The translations under genes were made by a program, and so were the position numbers. From Streptomyces sp. NRRL S-646 (lineage in GTDB: Bacteria; Actinomycetota; Actinomycetes; Streptomycetales; Streptomycetaceae), in NCBI RefSeq assembly GCF_000720765.1, contig NZ_JODC01000005.1:62001-126000 (forward strand): a DNA stretch of 64,000 bases, read 5' to 3'. The notes below the pieces were generated by a model. It saw only the letters and a program-made list of their open reading frames with translations, did not search any database and had not been told where the DNA came from. Shown here piece by piece: positions 1-7,648 of this stretch. The first letter of the stretch is position 1, and every line of letters begins with the position of its first letter.

Positions 1-2
1 GC

Positions 3-758
3 CGACTCCTCGCCGCAGGGCACCCGTTGACCGTCTGGAACCGCACCGCCGCCAAGGCCGCACCGCTGGTCGCCGAGGGAGCCGTGCTGGCCGCGTCGCC
101 GGCTGACGCAGTGCGGGAGGCCGACGTGGTGATCACGATGCTCGCCGACCCGGCCGCGCTCGACGCGATCGCCGACGAGGTCGTGCCCGCACTGCGCCCC
201 GGCACCCGCTGGATCGAGATGTCGACCGTCGGCCCGGACGCCGTACGCGAACTCGCCGTCAGGGCGGGAGAGTCGGTCACCCTCGTCGACGCCCCGGTCA
301 TGGGAAGCACCGACCGGGCGGCCGCCGGTGAGCTGGGCATCCTCGCCGGCGGCGACACGGCCGGCGTCGAGCACGTCCTGGCCCGCCTCGGCACCGTCAC
401 CCGCACCGGCGGCCCCGGCTCCGCCGCTGCCCTCAAGCTCGTCCTCAACTCGGCCGTCATCGGCGGCGTGGCCCTGGTCGCCGAGGCGCTGCGGCTGGCC
501 GACGCCCTGGGCGTGGACGGCGACACCGCGCGCACCGCCCTCGCGAACAGCCCGCTGGGCGGAGCCGTCGCCCGCGCCTTCGCGCAAGGCGTGCACTTCG
601 GTACCGCCCTCGCGGTCAAGGACCTGGCGCTGGCGACGAAGGCGGCCGAACTGCCCGCCATGGAAGCCGCGTTGGACCACTACCGCCGGGCCGCCGCCGA
701 CCCCGCCCTCGCGAATGCGGACCTCTCCCGTGCCGCCGCCCGCATCCGAACCGTCTGA
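3..758 (+). CDS. NAD(P)-dependent oxidoreductase, 3-hydroxyisobutyrate dehydrogenase-like (5' truncated by window edge)
   Basis: The frame is open to the left edge and reads RLLAAGHPLTVWNRT, the segment right after the Rossmann GxGxxG loop in 3-hydroxyisobutyrate / 6-phosphogluconate dehydrogenase-like enzymes, so the true start is outside the window. The NAD(P)-binding half (to about residue 120 of the visible part) includes VITMLADPAALDAI and the family signature DAPVMGSTDRAAAGELGILAGG. The helical C-terminal half carries the catalytic-lysine region GGPGSAAALKLVLNSAV. It should reduce or oxidise a small beta-hydroxyacid in the cytoplasm; the substrate cannot be told. It ends 9 bp before the RidA gene, so the two are probably cotranscribed. 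Confidence 0.85.
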   Translation, partial: RLLAAGHPLTVWNRTAAKAAPLVAEGAVLAASPADAVREADVVITMLADPAALDAIADEVVPALRPGTRWIEMSTVGPDAVRELAVRAGESVTLVDAPVMGSTDRAAAGELGILAGGDTAGVEHVLARLGTVTRTGGPGSAAALKLVLNSAVIGGVALVAEALRLADALGVDGDTARTALANSPLGGAVARAFAQGVHFGTALAVKDLALATKAAELPAMEAALDHYRRAAADPALANADLSRAAARIRTV

Positions 759-767
759 AGGAGCCCC

Positions 768-1157
768 GTGAAGGTCACTCTCGACAACCCGGCCGACGCC
801 CCACAGCCCGCCGGCCCCTACTACTCCCAGGTCGCCCGCGTCGAACACCATGACGGCAGCGCCCTGTTGTTCGTCTCCGGCCAGATCGCCGAGGGCGTCA
901 CCCTCGCCGAGCAGACACGCGGCATCTTCGAGGGGCTCGACGCCCTGCTCCGCGCCCACGGTGCGACCCTGGCCGACGTCATCAACATCCGCTCGTATCT
1001 GACCGACATCGGCGAGCTGCAGGAATACGGCTCCGTACGGCGGGAGTTCCTCACCGGGACGCCGCCGACGAGCATGACCTTCGAGGCGTCGCGGCTGTTC
1101 CGGCCCGAGGCGCGGATCGAGATCGAGGTCGTCGCCGCCGTGCCCGCCCCGGAGTGA
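768..1157 (+). CDS. RidA (YjgF/YER057c/UK114) family protein
   Basis: This 129-residue protein has the usual RidA length. The family pattern is visible: N-terminal PQPAGPYYSQV, central LLFVSGQIAEG, and a C-terminal block with SMTFEASRLFRPEARIEIEVVAAV. RidA proteins deaminate reactive enamine/imine intermediates released by PLP enzymes, usually as trimers in the cytoplasm. The usual catalytic Arg near the C-terminus is probably the Arg in FRPEARIEIE. The start is GTG with GGAG seven bases upstream. It lies 9 bp behind the dehydrogenase gene, which suggests a shared transcript and a role in cleaning up amino acid or hydroxyacid catabolism. Confidence 0.9.
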   Translation: MKVTLDNPADAPQPAGPYYSQVARVEHHDGSALLFVSGQIAEGVTLAEQTRGIFEGLDALLRAHGATLADVINIRSYLTDIGELQEYGSVRREFLTGTPPTSMTFEASRLFRPEARIEIEVVAAVPAPE

Positions 1158-1182
1158 TCCGTTCCGGGCGATACTGCCGCCC

Positions 1183-1521
1183 ATGAAAGCAATCAAGGCA
1201 GCGAACCTCGGCGTCCTGTTCCTCATCGAACTCGGCGCCCTCGCGGCCGTCTCCTACTGGGGTTTCACCCGGGACGTGGCCACCTGGCTCGCCTGGCTGC
1301 TCGGCCTCGGCGCCCCGGCCCTGCTGATCGTGCTGTGGGCGCTGTTCGGCTCCCAGAAGGCGTCGTACAAGACCCGCGGAGCGGTCCGTGTCGGCTTCGA
1401 ACTGCTCTGGTTCGGGGCCGGCGTGGCCGCGCTGTTCGCCGCCGGAGCCATGGCCTGGGCGCTCGCCTTCGCCGCCGTGTGCGCCGTGAGCAAGACGCTC
1501 GCCGTCATCTGGCGCCAGTAG
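1183..1521 (+). CDS. YrdB family protein (DUF2568), small membrane protein
   Basis: This 112-residue protein has four predicted membrane segments (about residues 8-26, 33-52, 70-88 and 90-107). The central SQKASYKTRGAVRVGFELLWFGAGVAAL matches the DUF2568/YrdB family, whose function is unknown. There is no convincing Shine-Dalgarno sequence. Instead a GATACT hexamer lies at 1170-1175, so transcription could begin at or next to the ATG and give a leaderless mRNA, which is common in Streptomyces. It converges on the TetR gene downstream with a gap of only 9 bp. Confidence 0.85.
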   Translation: MKAIKAANLGVLFLIELGALAAVSYWGFTRDVATWLAWLLGLGAPALLIVLWALFGSQKASYKTRGAVRVGFELLWFGAGVAALFAAGAMAWALAFAAVCAVSKTLAVIWRQ

Positions 1522-1530
1522 CAGGGGAGT

Positions 1531-2091
1531 TCAGACTTCCTCACCCAGCAGCGCCAGGAAATCCCGAAACGCCCCCGGCATGTCCACCGACTCCGGGTCC
1601 AGCAGCCACTGGTACTGCAAACCGTCCATCACGGCCACCAGCAGCGGAGCCGTCCTCTCCGGCGTAAGCCCGTTCGGCAGCCGCTCCCCGTACTCCGCAC
1701 GCAACACCGCCGCCATGCTCTCCCGCACCTGCCGGTACCGGTCGGTGAAGTACGCCCGCGCCGGATGCCCCTCCGTCACGCTCTCGCCCAGCAGCGCCGA
1801 GAAGGTCTGGATGATGCCGGGCCGCATGGCGTTGTACTCGACCAGCGAGGCCAGCAGATCCACCCGCCACTGCGTGGCCGGCACGGCATCCCACTGGTCC
1901 CGGTCCTTCAGGACGGCGACCAGCAGCGCGTCCTTGGTCGGGAAGTAGTGCAGCAGCCCCTGCTGGGTGAGCCCGACACGCTCCGCGACCGCGGCCAGGG
2001 ACGCGCCCCGGTACCCGCGCTCGGCGATCACCTCCAGCGCCGCCCGCACGATCTCCGCGCGCCGCTCCTCGCTTCTGACCCTGGCGTTCAT
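1531..2091 (-). CDS. TetR/AcrR family transcriptional regulator
   Basis: The 186-residue protein has an N-terminal TetR helix-turn-helix at about residues 5-50 (RAALEVIAERGYRGASLAAV, then GLTQQGLLHYFPTKDALLVAVL). The C-terminal ligand domain resembles the BetI type (YNAMRPGIIQTFSALLGESV, then MDGLQYQWLLDPESVDM). I chose ATG at 2091 (MNARVRSEERR) rather than the in-frame ATG at 2112 because the HTH domain normally starts about here. It is divergent from the GH3 beta-glucosidase gene, and the 118-bp gap holds two dyads, so it probably represses that gene and itself. The ligand is unknown. Confidence 0.88.
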   Translation of the reverse strand: MNARVRSEERRAEIVRAALEVIAERGYRGASLAAVAERVGLTQQGLLHYFPTKDALLVAVLKDRDQWDAVPATQWRVDLLASLVEYNAMRPGIIQTFSALLGESVTEGHPARAYFTDRYRQVRESMAAVLRAEYGERLPNGLTPERTAPLLVAVMDGLQYQWLLDPESVDMPGAFRDFLALLGEEV

Positions 2092-2118
2092 GGCGTCACC
2101 GTACGGCATCACCGAACA

Positions 2119-2163
2119 GTAAATATTACGGGACGATAACGAAACCTACCGTGTTACAGGTAG
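2119..2163. promoter_or_regulatory. Candidate TetR operator region between the TetR gene and the GH3 gene
   Basis: Two dyads lie in the divergent intergenic region. GTAAATATTAC at 2119-2129 is an odd-length palindrome (GTAA/TTAC arms) in a locally AT-rich stretch. CTACC-N8-GGTAG spans 2146-2163 and has a partly symmetric centre (GTGTTACA). Either could be the TetR operator. Both lie close to where promoters for the two genes are expected. This is inferred from symmetry and position only. Confidence 0.45.
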
Positions 2164-2209
2164 CGGGTGCACGATGACCCCCAGGACATGACTCGACGAG
2201 GAGGCCCCG

Positions 2210-4654
2210 ATGGCGGGAACCACTGACACCTCTCCGGCCGACCAGGCGCGCGAGGCCGCCGTCGAGGCGGCGCTGGGCAAGCTGGACCTGGACGCGAAGG
2301 CCCGGCTGCTGTCCGGGCAGGACGTGTGGTCGCTGCCCGCGCTGCCGGAGATCGGGCTCGAGTCCCTCGTCATGTCCGACGGCCCGATCGGGGTGCGGGG
2401 CGTGCGCTGGACCGCCGACGACCCCTCCATCGCCCTGCCCTCCCCGACCGCCCTCGCCGCCACCTGGGACCCGGGACTGGCCCGCCGCGCCGGCACCCTG
2501 CTCGCCCAGGAGGCCCGGCGCAAGGGCGTGCACGTGCTGCTCGCGCCGACGGTCAATCTGCACCGCTCGCCGCTCGGCGGGCGGCACTTCGAGGCGTACA
2601 GCGAGGACCCGTATCTGACGGGACGCATCGGCGCCGGATACGTCACCGGCGTACAGGAAGGCGGCGTCGGCACCACCGTCAAGCACTTCGTCGCCAACGA
2701 CGCCGAGACCGACCGCTTCACCGTCAACAACCTGGTGAGCGAGCGGGCGCTGCGCGAGCTGTACCTCGCGCCCTTCGAGATCATCGTCGCCGAGGCCCGC
2801 CCTTGGGGCATCATGACCGCCTACAACACGGTCAACGGGACGACGATGACCGAACACGCCCGTCTCGTGAACGGCGTGCTGCGCGGCGAGTGGGGCTTCG
2901 ACGGTTACAACGTCTCCGACTGGATGGCCGCCCGCTCGACGGTCGCCGCCATCAAGGGCGGCCTGGACGTGGCCATGCCGGGCCCGCAGACCGTCTACGG
3001 TCCCGCGCTCGCCCAGGCCGTGCGGGACGGCGAGGTCGAGGAGGCCACGGTCGACGCGGCCGTCCGCAACGTCCTGCGGCTCGCCGCCCGGGTCGGCGCC
3101 CTGGAGTCCGCCGAGCCCGCCGTGACCGAGCTGCCCGCGACCGTGGACGGCGAGACGCTGGCCCGCGAGATCGCCCGCCGCTCCTTCGTTCTGGTCCGCA
3201 ACGAGAACGACGCCCTCCCGCTCAGGCCCGGCACCGTCGCCCTCATCGGCGCCGCCGCCCGCGACGCCCGTGTCCTGGGCGGCGGTTCGGCCACCGTCTT
3301 CCCGGACCGGATCGTCTCCCCGCTCGACGGCCTCACCGCCGCCCTCCCCGAGGGCAGCCTCAGCTACGCCGTCGGCGCCGACCCGAACACCGAACTGGCC
3401 GTCGCCGACCGGGGCTTCGAGCTGCGCGCGGTGTGCCGGGACGTGGACGGCGAGGTCATCGGCACCCGCGGCGCCCCCAACGGCCAGATCCAGTGGATGG
3501 GCGCCGACCTCCCCGAGGGCGTCACCCACGAGAACCTCCACACCGTCGAGCTGACCGGCACCTTTACCCCCCGCGACACCGGCACGCACACCTTCGGGAT
3601 CAAGGGCACCGGCCCCTTCACCCTCACCGTCGCCGGCACCACGTACTACGACGACGTCCAGCGCCCCGCCGACGACAGCGACCCCTTCGAGGCGTTCTTC
3701 GGCGCGCCCGTGCCCCGAGCCGAGGTCGAACTGACCGCGGGTGAACCGGTCGAGGTCTCCCTCCACCACGTGATCGCGCTCCCCGAGGGGACGCCCTTCA
3801 AGGTCGTCGCCTTCGCGCTCGCCCACCAGGAACCGCAGCGCGACGCCGACGAGCTGATCGCCGAGGCCGTCGAGGCCGCCCGCGCCGCAGACACCGCCGT
3901 CGTCGTGGTCGCCACCACCGACCGCGTCGAGTCGGAGGGCTTCGACCGCAAGGACCTCGCCCTCCCCGGCCGCCAGGACGACCTGGTCCGCGCCGTCGCC
4001 GCCGCCAACCCGAACACCGTCGTGGTCGTCAACTCCGGCTCCCCGGTCGAGCTCCCGTGGCGGGACGAGGTCGCCGCGGTCCTGCTCAGCTGGTTCCCCG
4101 GCCAGGAGGGCGGCGCGGCCCTCGCGGACGTGCTGACCGGGGCGTACGAGCCGGGTGGCCGCCTGCCCACCACCTGGGGCTCCCTGTCCGACGCCCCGGT
4201 CACCCAGGTCGTGCCCGAGGGCGGCGAACTCGCGTACACCGAGGACGTCTTCATCGGCTACCGGGCCTGGGAGAAGCAGGGCCGCACCCCCTCGTACCCC
4301 TTCGGCCACGGCCTCGGCTACACCGACTGGACCTACGAGTCCGTCGAGGTCGACGGCACCACCGCCACGATCCGCGTCCGCAACTCCGGCGAGCGCGCGG
4401 GCCGGGAGGTCGTGCAGGTCTACCTGGCGCCGACCGAGCCCGGCGCCGACCGCCCGGCACGCCGGCTGGCGGGCTTCGCGGGCGTCGAGGCGGCCCCCGG
4501 CGAGACGGTGGAAGCAGTCATCGAGATCCCCCGCCGCGCCTTCGAGGCCTGGGACGAGGCAACCAACTCATGGTCATTTGTGAAGGGTTCGTACGAGATC
4601 CAGGTGAGCCGCTCGATCACCGACCGCCGCCTCACCGCGACGATTAACGTCTGA
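2210..4654 (+). CDS. Beta-glucosidase, glycoside hydrolase family 3, with inserted PA14-type domain
   Basis: The 814-residue protein has the full GH3 layout. The (beta/alpha)8 domain covers about 25-300 and includes GGRHFEAYSEDPYLTG, VKHFVANDAETDR and the nucleophile loop GFDGYNVSDWM with Asp at residue 237. The alpha/beta sandwich is interrupted by a PA14-like insert (about 395-505: GTFTPRDTGTHTFGI) and resumes with VESEGFDRKDLALPGRQ, which carries the acid/base Glu (574 or 576). A fibronectin III-like domain ends the protein. It has no signal peptide, so it probably acts inside the cell on imported oligosaccharides or glycosides. A PA14 insert is typical of Kluyveromyces-type beta-glucosidases. 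RBS is AGGAGG. Probably controlled by the divergent TetR. Confidence 0.92.
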   Translation: MAGTTDTSPADQAREAAVEAALGKLDLDAKARLLSGQDVWSLPALPEIGLESLVMSDGPIGVRGVRWTADDPSIALPSPTALAATWDPGLARRAGTLLAQEARRKGVHVLLAPTVNLHRSPLGGRHFEAYSEDPYLTGRIGAGYVTGVQEGGVGTTVKHFVANDAETDRFTVNNLVSERALRELYLAPFEIIVAEARPWGIMTAYNTVNGTTMTEHARLVNGVLRGEWGFDGYNVSDWMAARSTVAAIKGGLDVAMPGPQTVYGPALAQAVRDGEVEEATVDAAVRNVLRLAARVGALESAEPAVTELPATVDGETLAREIARRSFVLVRNENDALPLRPGTVALIGAAARDARVLGGGSATVFPDRIVSPLDGLTAALPEGSLSYAVGADPNTELAVADRGFELRAVCRDVDGEVIGTRGAPNGQIQWMGADLPEGVTHENLHTVELTGTFTPRDTGTHTFGIKGTGPFTLTVAGTTYYDDVQRPADDSDPFEAFFGAPVPRAEVELTAGEPVEVSLHHVIALPEGTPFKVVAFALAHQEPQRDADELIAEAVEAARAADTAVVVVATTDRVESEGFDRKDLALPGRQDDLVRAVAAANPNTVVVVNSGSPVELPWRDEVAAVLLSWFPGQEGGAALADVLTGAYEPGGRLPTTWGSLSDAPVTQVVPEGGELAYTEDVFIGYRAWEKQGRTPSYPFGHGLGYTDWTYESVEVDGTTATIRVRNSGERAGREVVQVYLAPTEPGADRPARRLAGFAGVEAAPGETVEAVIEIPRRAFEAWDEATNSWSFVKGSYEIQVSRSITDRRLTATINV

Positions 4655-4717
4655 TCCGGGACAAGTCTCCCCATGAACAGCCCCGGCCCGGGACCTGACC
4701 CCTGGGTCGGGGCGGGT

Positions 4718-4835
4718 TCGCTCCGCCGGGGTGCGCCGTGATGGGTCGTTTTTCGTCTGCGGGTGCGTTGTGGCTGGTCGCGCCCACGCGGCGGTAGCCG
4801 CGAATCGATACAGCCCCGCGCCCCTTCAGGGGCGG
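4718..4835 (+). repeat. Dispersed repeat, family A (forward copy)
   Basis: This GC-rich stretch lies between the convergent GH3 and galM genes. It closely matches the copy at 43995-44125: both share GTCTGCGG.TGCGT.GTGGCT, then GGTCGCGCCCA.GCGGCGG, a GATACAGCCC block, and the terminal hairpin GCGCCCCT-AGGGGCG. The hairpin loop here supplies the galM stop codon (4826-4828). It codes for nothing and may act as a bidirectional terminator. Confidence 0.75.
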
Positions 4836-5809
4836 ATTGCGAAGCCGTACACGGTCTCCGACCGGAACACGCCGCCCGGCCGCAGCACCGTGCCCGGGAA
4901 GTCCGGGCGGTTCGGGGAGTCCGGGAAATGCTGGGTTTCCAGCGCGATGCCGGCGCCGGGGGCGAAGGGGGCCGACAGATGGTCCGCGGTGTACACCTGG
5001 AGGCCCGGCTCGGTGGTGGCCACGGTCAGGACCCGGCCCGATGCGGGGTCGTGCAGTTCGGCCACCTCACGGGCGGTCTCGGTCACGCCGCCGTCGAGCA
5101 CGAAGTTGTGGTCGTATCCGGCGCCGACCTTCCGCGCCTGACGGAAGTCGAAGCGCGTGCCCGTCACATCGGCGAGCTCGCCGGTCGGGATCAGGTCGGC
5201 GTCGACCGGGGTGTAGCGGGAGGCGGCGAGCCGCAGTTCGTGGCCGCCCGCGCTGCCCGAGCCGCCGAGGTCGAAGTAGCTGTGGTTCGTCAGGTTCACC
5301 ACGGTCGGCGCGTCCGTCACCGCCTCGTACGCGATGTGCAGTGCGCCGGACTCGTCGAGCGTGTACGTCGCCGAGACCTCCAGCCGCCCCGGGAAGCCCT
5401 CCTCACCATGGGCGCTGACCCGGCTCAGCCGCACCCCGTGCGCCCCTTCTCCAAGGGCAGTCACGTCCCACACCCGCTTGTCGAATCCGCGCTCCCCGCC
5501 GTGCAGGGAGTTGGGCGGCGTGTTCGGTTCGAGCGCGTACGTCACCCCGTCCAGCGGAAATCGCCCGCCCGCGATCCGGTTGGCGTACCGGCCGATCAGC
5601 GCGCCGAAGTACGGCTCCGGGTGCGTGAGATAGCCGTCCAGGTCCGCGAACCCCAGCACCACGTTCCCCGCCCGCCCGTCCCGGTCCGGGATCTCCAGGG
5701 ACTGAACGATCCCGCCGTACGACAGGATCCGGACCCGCACGCCGGCCCGCTCCAGGGTCCAGCGGTGAACCGGGGTGCCGTCGGAAAGTGTGCCGAAGAG
5801 TTCGTTCAT
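4826..5809 (-). CDS. galM: Aldose 1-epimerase (galactose mutarotase)
   Basis: The 327-residue protein matches GalM across its length. It has the N-terminal VRILSYGGIVQSLEIPDRDG, the substrate-site segment YFGALIGRYANRIAGGRF, the NSLHGGERGFDKRVWDV block, NLTNHSYFDLGG with the catalytic His, and the late GLQVYTADHL containing residues near the catalytic Glu. The enzyme interconverts alpha and beta anomers of hexoses in the cytoplasm. It sits next to a beta-glucosidase, which fits a role in using released sugars. The stop codon lies in the loop of a family A repeat hairpin, so the last residues may derive from the repeat. It lies 46 bp behind the GDSL lipoprotein gene. Confidence 0.92.
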   Translation of the reverse strand: MNELFGTLSDGTPVHRWTLERAGVRVRILSYGGIVQSLEIPDRDGRAGNVVLGFADLDGYLTHPEPYFGALIGRYANRIAGGRFPLDGVTYALEPNTPPNSLHGGERGFDKRVWDVTALGEGAHGVRLSRVSAHGEEGFPGRLEVSATYTLDESGALHIAYEAVTDAPTVVNLTNHSYFDLGGSGSAGGHELRLAASRYTPVDADLIPTGELADVTGTRFDFRQARKVGAGYDHNFVLDGGVTETAREVAELHDPASGRVLTVATTEPGLQVYTADHLSAPFAPGAGIALETQHFPDSPNRPDFPGTVLRPGGVFRSETVYGFAIRP

Positions 5810-5855
5810 GTGCGGAACTTTAGGTCACGGCCCTGTGGCCCCGGATCACAGCTCC

Positions 5856-6743
5856 TCACGCCTTCTTCCCCGTGACCTTCCGGTAGGCGATCTCCGCCAG
5901 CCGCGCCTGCCCGTCCACACTGGGATGGAACCAGTCCCACTGGCTCAACTGGGCCGTGCCGAACCGGTAGTCGTACACCGCGCCCCCGTCGAACCGGCAC
6001 CGCCGGTCCTTCGCGCAGACCTCCCTGAGCACCGTGTTGTACGCCTCCACCCGCTTCTGCACGGTGTCCCGCCGCAGCGTCGCCGCCGAGTCCAGCGCGT
6101 CCGCGTCGCCCAGCATGGAGGGACAGATACCGAGCTTCCACACCTGCTTGCCCAGCGGGTTGGTGCGGCCCTCCGACCACAGCCGCTTCAGGTTCGGCAC
6201 GCTCGCCACGTACACCTGCGTCTTCGGCAGCGACCTGCGCAGGGTGCCCAGCGCGTCCTCGAAGTCCGCGCGGAAGCTCTCCACCGAGGTCATGGCGGCG
6301 GTGCTGGCCCGGCAGGCGTCGTTCGCCCCCGCCATCACCGTCACCAACTGCGGCCTGCGCGTCACCGCCTGCGCCATCTGGCCCGGCAGGTCCGCCATCC
6401 GCGCCCCGGTCACCGCGTAGTTCCAGCTGCGCTCGGCGGCCCGCGCCTTCCCCAGCAGCCGTACGGCGAGGCTGTCGACCTTGGCACTGCTGCCGGTCGC
6501 CCAGGACACCTCCGGGCAGTCCGACAGGACCGTGCAGGCGTCGAAGCCGCGCGTGATGGAGTCGCCGACCGCCGCGATCGAACGGGGGCTCACGTCCCAC
6601 GCCGGCGCGGGCTTCGCGCTGTGCGCCTTGGTGCCCGTCGGCCCGGCGGAGTTGCCACCGACGGCGTCGCAGCCGGCGACGCCCAGGACGGCCGCCGCCA
6701 CGGCGGCGAGAACGGTCCGTGAACGGTGGCTTGGCTTCCGCAT
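5856..6743 (-). CDS. SGNH/GDSL hydrolase, lipoprotein
   Basis: The start is ATG at 6743, where a signal peptide begins (MRKPSHRSRTVLAAVAAAVL) and is followed by lipobox GVAGC, with GAGGGG upstream; in-frame sequence further upstream is not protein-like. The mature protein (295 residues in all) has block I IAAVGDSITRGFD with the nucleophile Ser, an oxyanion Gly in the NYAVTGARM segment, block III AGANDACR, and block V DWFHPSVDGQ with the catalytic Asp/His. It is therefore an SGNH esterase or lipase anchored to the outer face of the membrane. The substrate is unknown. Many Cys residues (CTVLSDC, CAKDRRC) suggest disulfides. Confidence 0.88.
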   Translation of the reverse strand: MRKPSHRSRTVLAAVAAAVLGVAGCDAVGGNSAGPTGTKAHSAKPAPAWDVSPRSIAAVGDSITRGFDACTVLSDCPEVSWATGSSAKVDSLAVRLLGKARAAERSWNYAVTGARMADLPGQMAQAVTRRPQLVTVMAGANDACRASTAAMTSVESFRADFEDALGTLRRSLPKTQVYVASVPNLKRLWSEGRTNPLGKQVWKLGICPSMLGDADALDSAATLRRDTVQKRVEAYNTVLREVCAKDRRCRFDGGAVYDYRFGTAQLSQWDWFHPSVDGQARLAEIAYRKVTGKKA

Positions 6744-7009
6744 ACGCCGGTGATCCCCTCGGTGAGTCCGTCTACGTACGGATGTGTCACCCCATAACAA
6801 CGCGCGAGAGTTCCCGATCCACGCACCATGCAACGGTTCACACCCGTACAAGCGTCCTGCCGGGTGAATGGCGGACGTTTCAGCGCATCGGGACCGACGG
6901 TACGTCACACTCCTTGCGCCGCCGCACGGTAGCCTCGCCATCAACGTGGCCGCCCGGCCACGGCCGTCCGCCAGTTCGCCAGATTGTCCTGCTCTGCCCG
7001 GAGGTCCCG

Positions 7010-7504
7010 GTGACGACACGTGGGGTTCTGTACGTGCACTCCGCGCCGCGCGCGCTGTGCCCGCACGTCGAGTGGGCCGTCGCCGGGGTGCTCGGCACAC
7101 GCGTCAACCTCGACTGGATCCGGCAGCCCGCCGCCCCCGGCACCTGGCGCTCGGAGTTCTCCTGGCAGGGCGAGGTCGGCACGGCGTCCAAGCTCGCCTC
7201 GGCGCTGCGCGGCTGGCAACTCCTGCGCTTCGAGGTCACCGCCGAGCCCTGCCCCACCGCGGAGGGCGAACGCTACAGCTGCACCCCCGACCTCGGCATC
7301 TTCCACGCCGTCACCGGCATCCACGGCGACATCCTCATCCCCGAGGACCGCCTCCGCGCCGCCCTGGCCCGCTCACAGCAGGGCGAGACGGAACTGGAGT
7401 CCGAGATCACCAAGCTGCTCGGAAAGCCGTGGGACGACGAGTTGGAGCCTTTCAGGTACGCGGGCGAGGGCGCTCCGGTGCGCTGGCTGCACCAGGTGGT
7501 GTGA
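7010..7504 (+). CDS. DUF3145 domain-containing protein
   Basis: The 164-residue protein begins at GTG with a GGAGG-like site upstream and matches the actinobacterial DUF3145 family in length and pattern (GVLYVHSAPRALCPHVEWA, DWIRQPAAPGTWRSEFSWQG, YSCTPDLGIFHAVTGIHGD). The family's function is not known, and no catalytic motif is evident. In many streptomycetes it sits next to the fab operon, as here: the two converge with only a terminator between them. The 266 bp upstream, divergent from the GDSL gene, contain no other gene. Confidence 0.88.
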   Translation: MTTRGVLYVHSAPRALCPHVEWAVAGVLGTRVNLDWIRQPAAPGTWRSEFSWQGEVGTASKLASALRGWQLLRFEVTAEPCPTAEGERYSCTPDLGIFHAVTGIHGDILIPEDRLRAALARSQQGETELESEITKLLGKPWDDELEPFRYAGEGAPVRWLHQVV

Positions 7505-7519
7505 ACCGCCCTGCTTTTG

Positions 7520-7580
7520 GTTTTTAGGGGCGCGGGGAACTGCGCGATCAACCCCCACCGGCCGGCAGTCGGCCGACAAC
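7520..7580 (-). repeat. Dispersed repeat, family A (partial, inverted)
   Basis: TTTTTAGGGGCGCGGGGAAC followed by TGCGCGATCAACCCCCACCG matches the inverted form of the family A element seen at 33105-33149 and 58950-59010. The copy is short and follows the DUF3145 stop codon. Confidence 0.6.
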
Positions 7581-7589
7581 AGACAGTAA

Positions 7590-7637
7590 AACGGCGAATG
7601 GCCCGCTCCCAACTGGGAGTACGGGCCATTCGCCGTT
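7590..7637. terminator. Bidirectional terminator hairpin between DUF3145 and fabF
   Basis: Perfect 16-bp arms (7590-7605 and 7622-7637, AACGGCGAATGGCCCG and its complement) enclose a second stem CTCCC/GGGAG. The hairpin lies 11 bp past the fabF stop codon and between convergent genes, so it can end transcription from both sides. Confidence 0.8.
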
Positions 7638-7648
7638 CACGGCAATTC

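Noticed and set aside
2126..4309. A 727-codon open frame on the minus strand across the beta-glucosidase gene
   Set aside because: It is the GC-bias shadow of the GH3 gene: composition is Gly/Val/Asp/Arg-rich with no recognisable domain, while the plus strand has full GH3 motifs.
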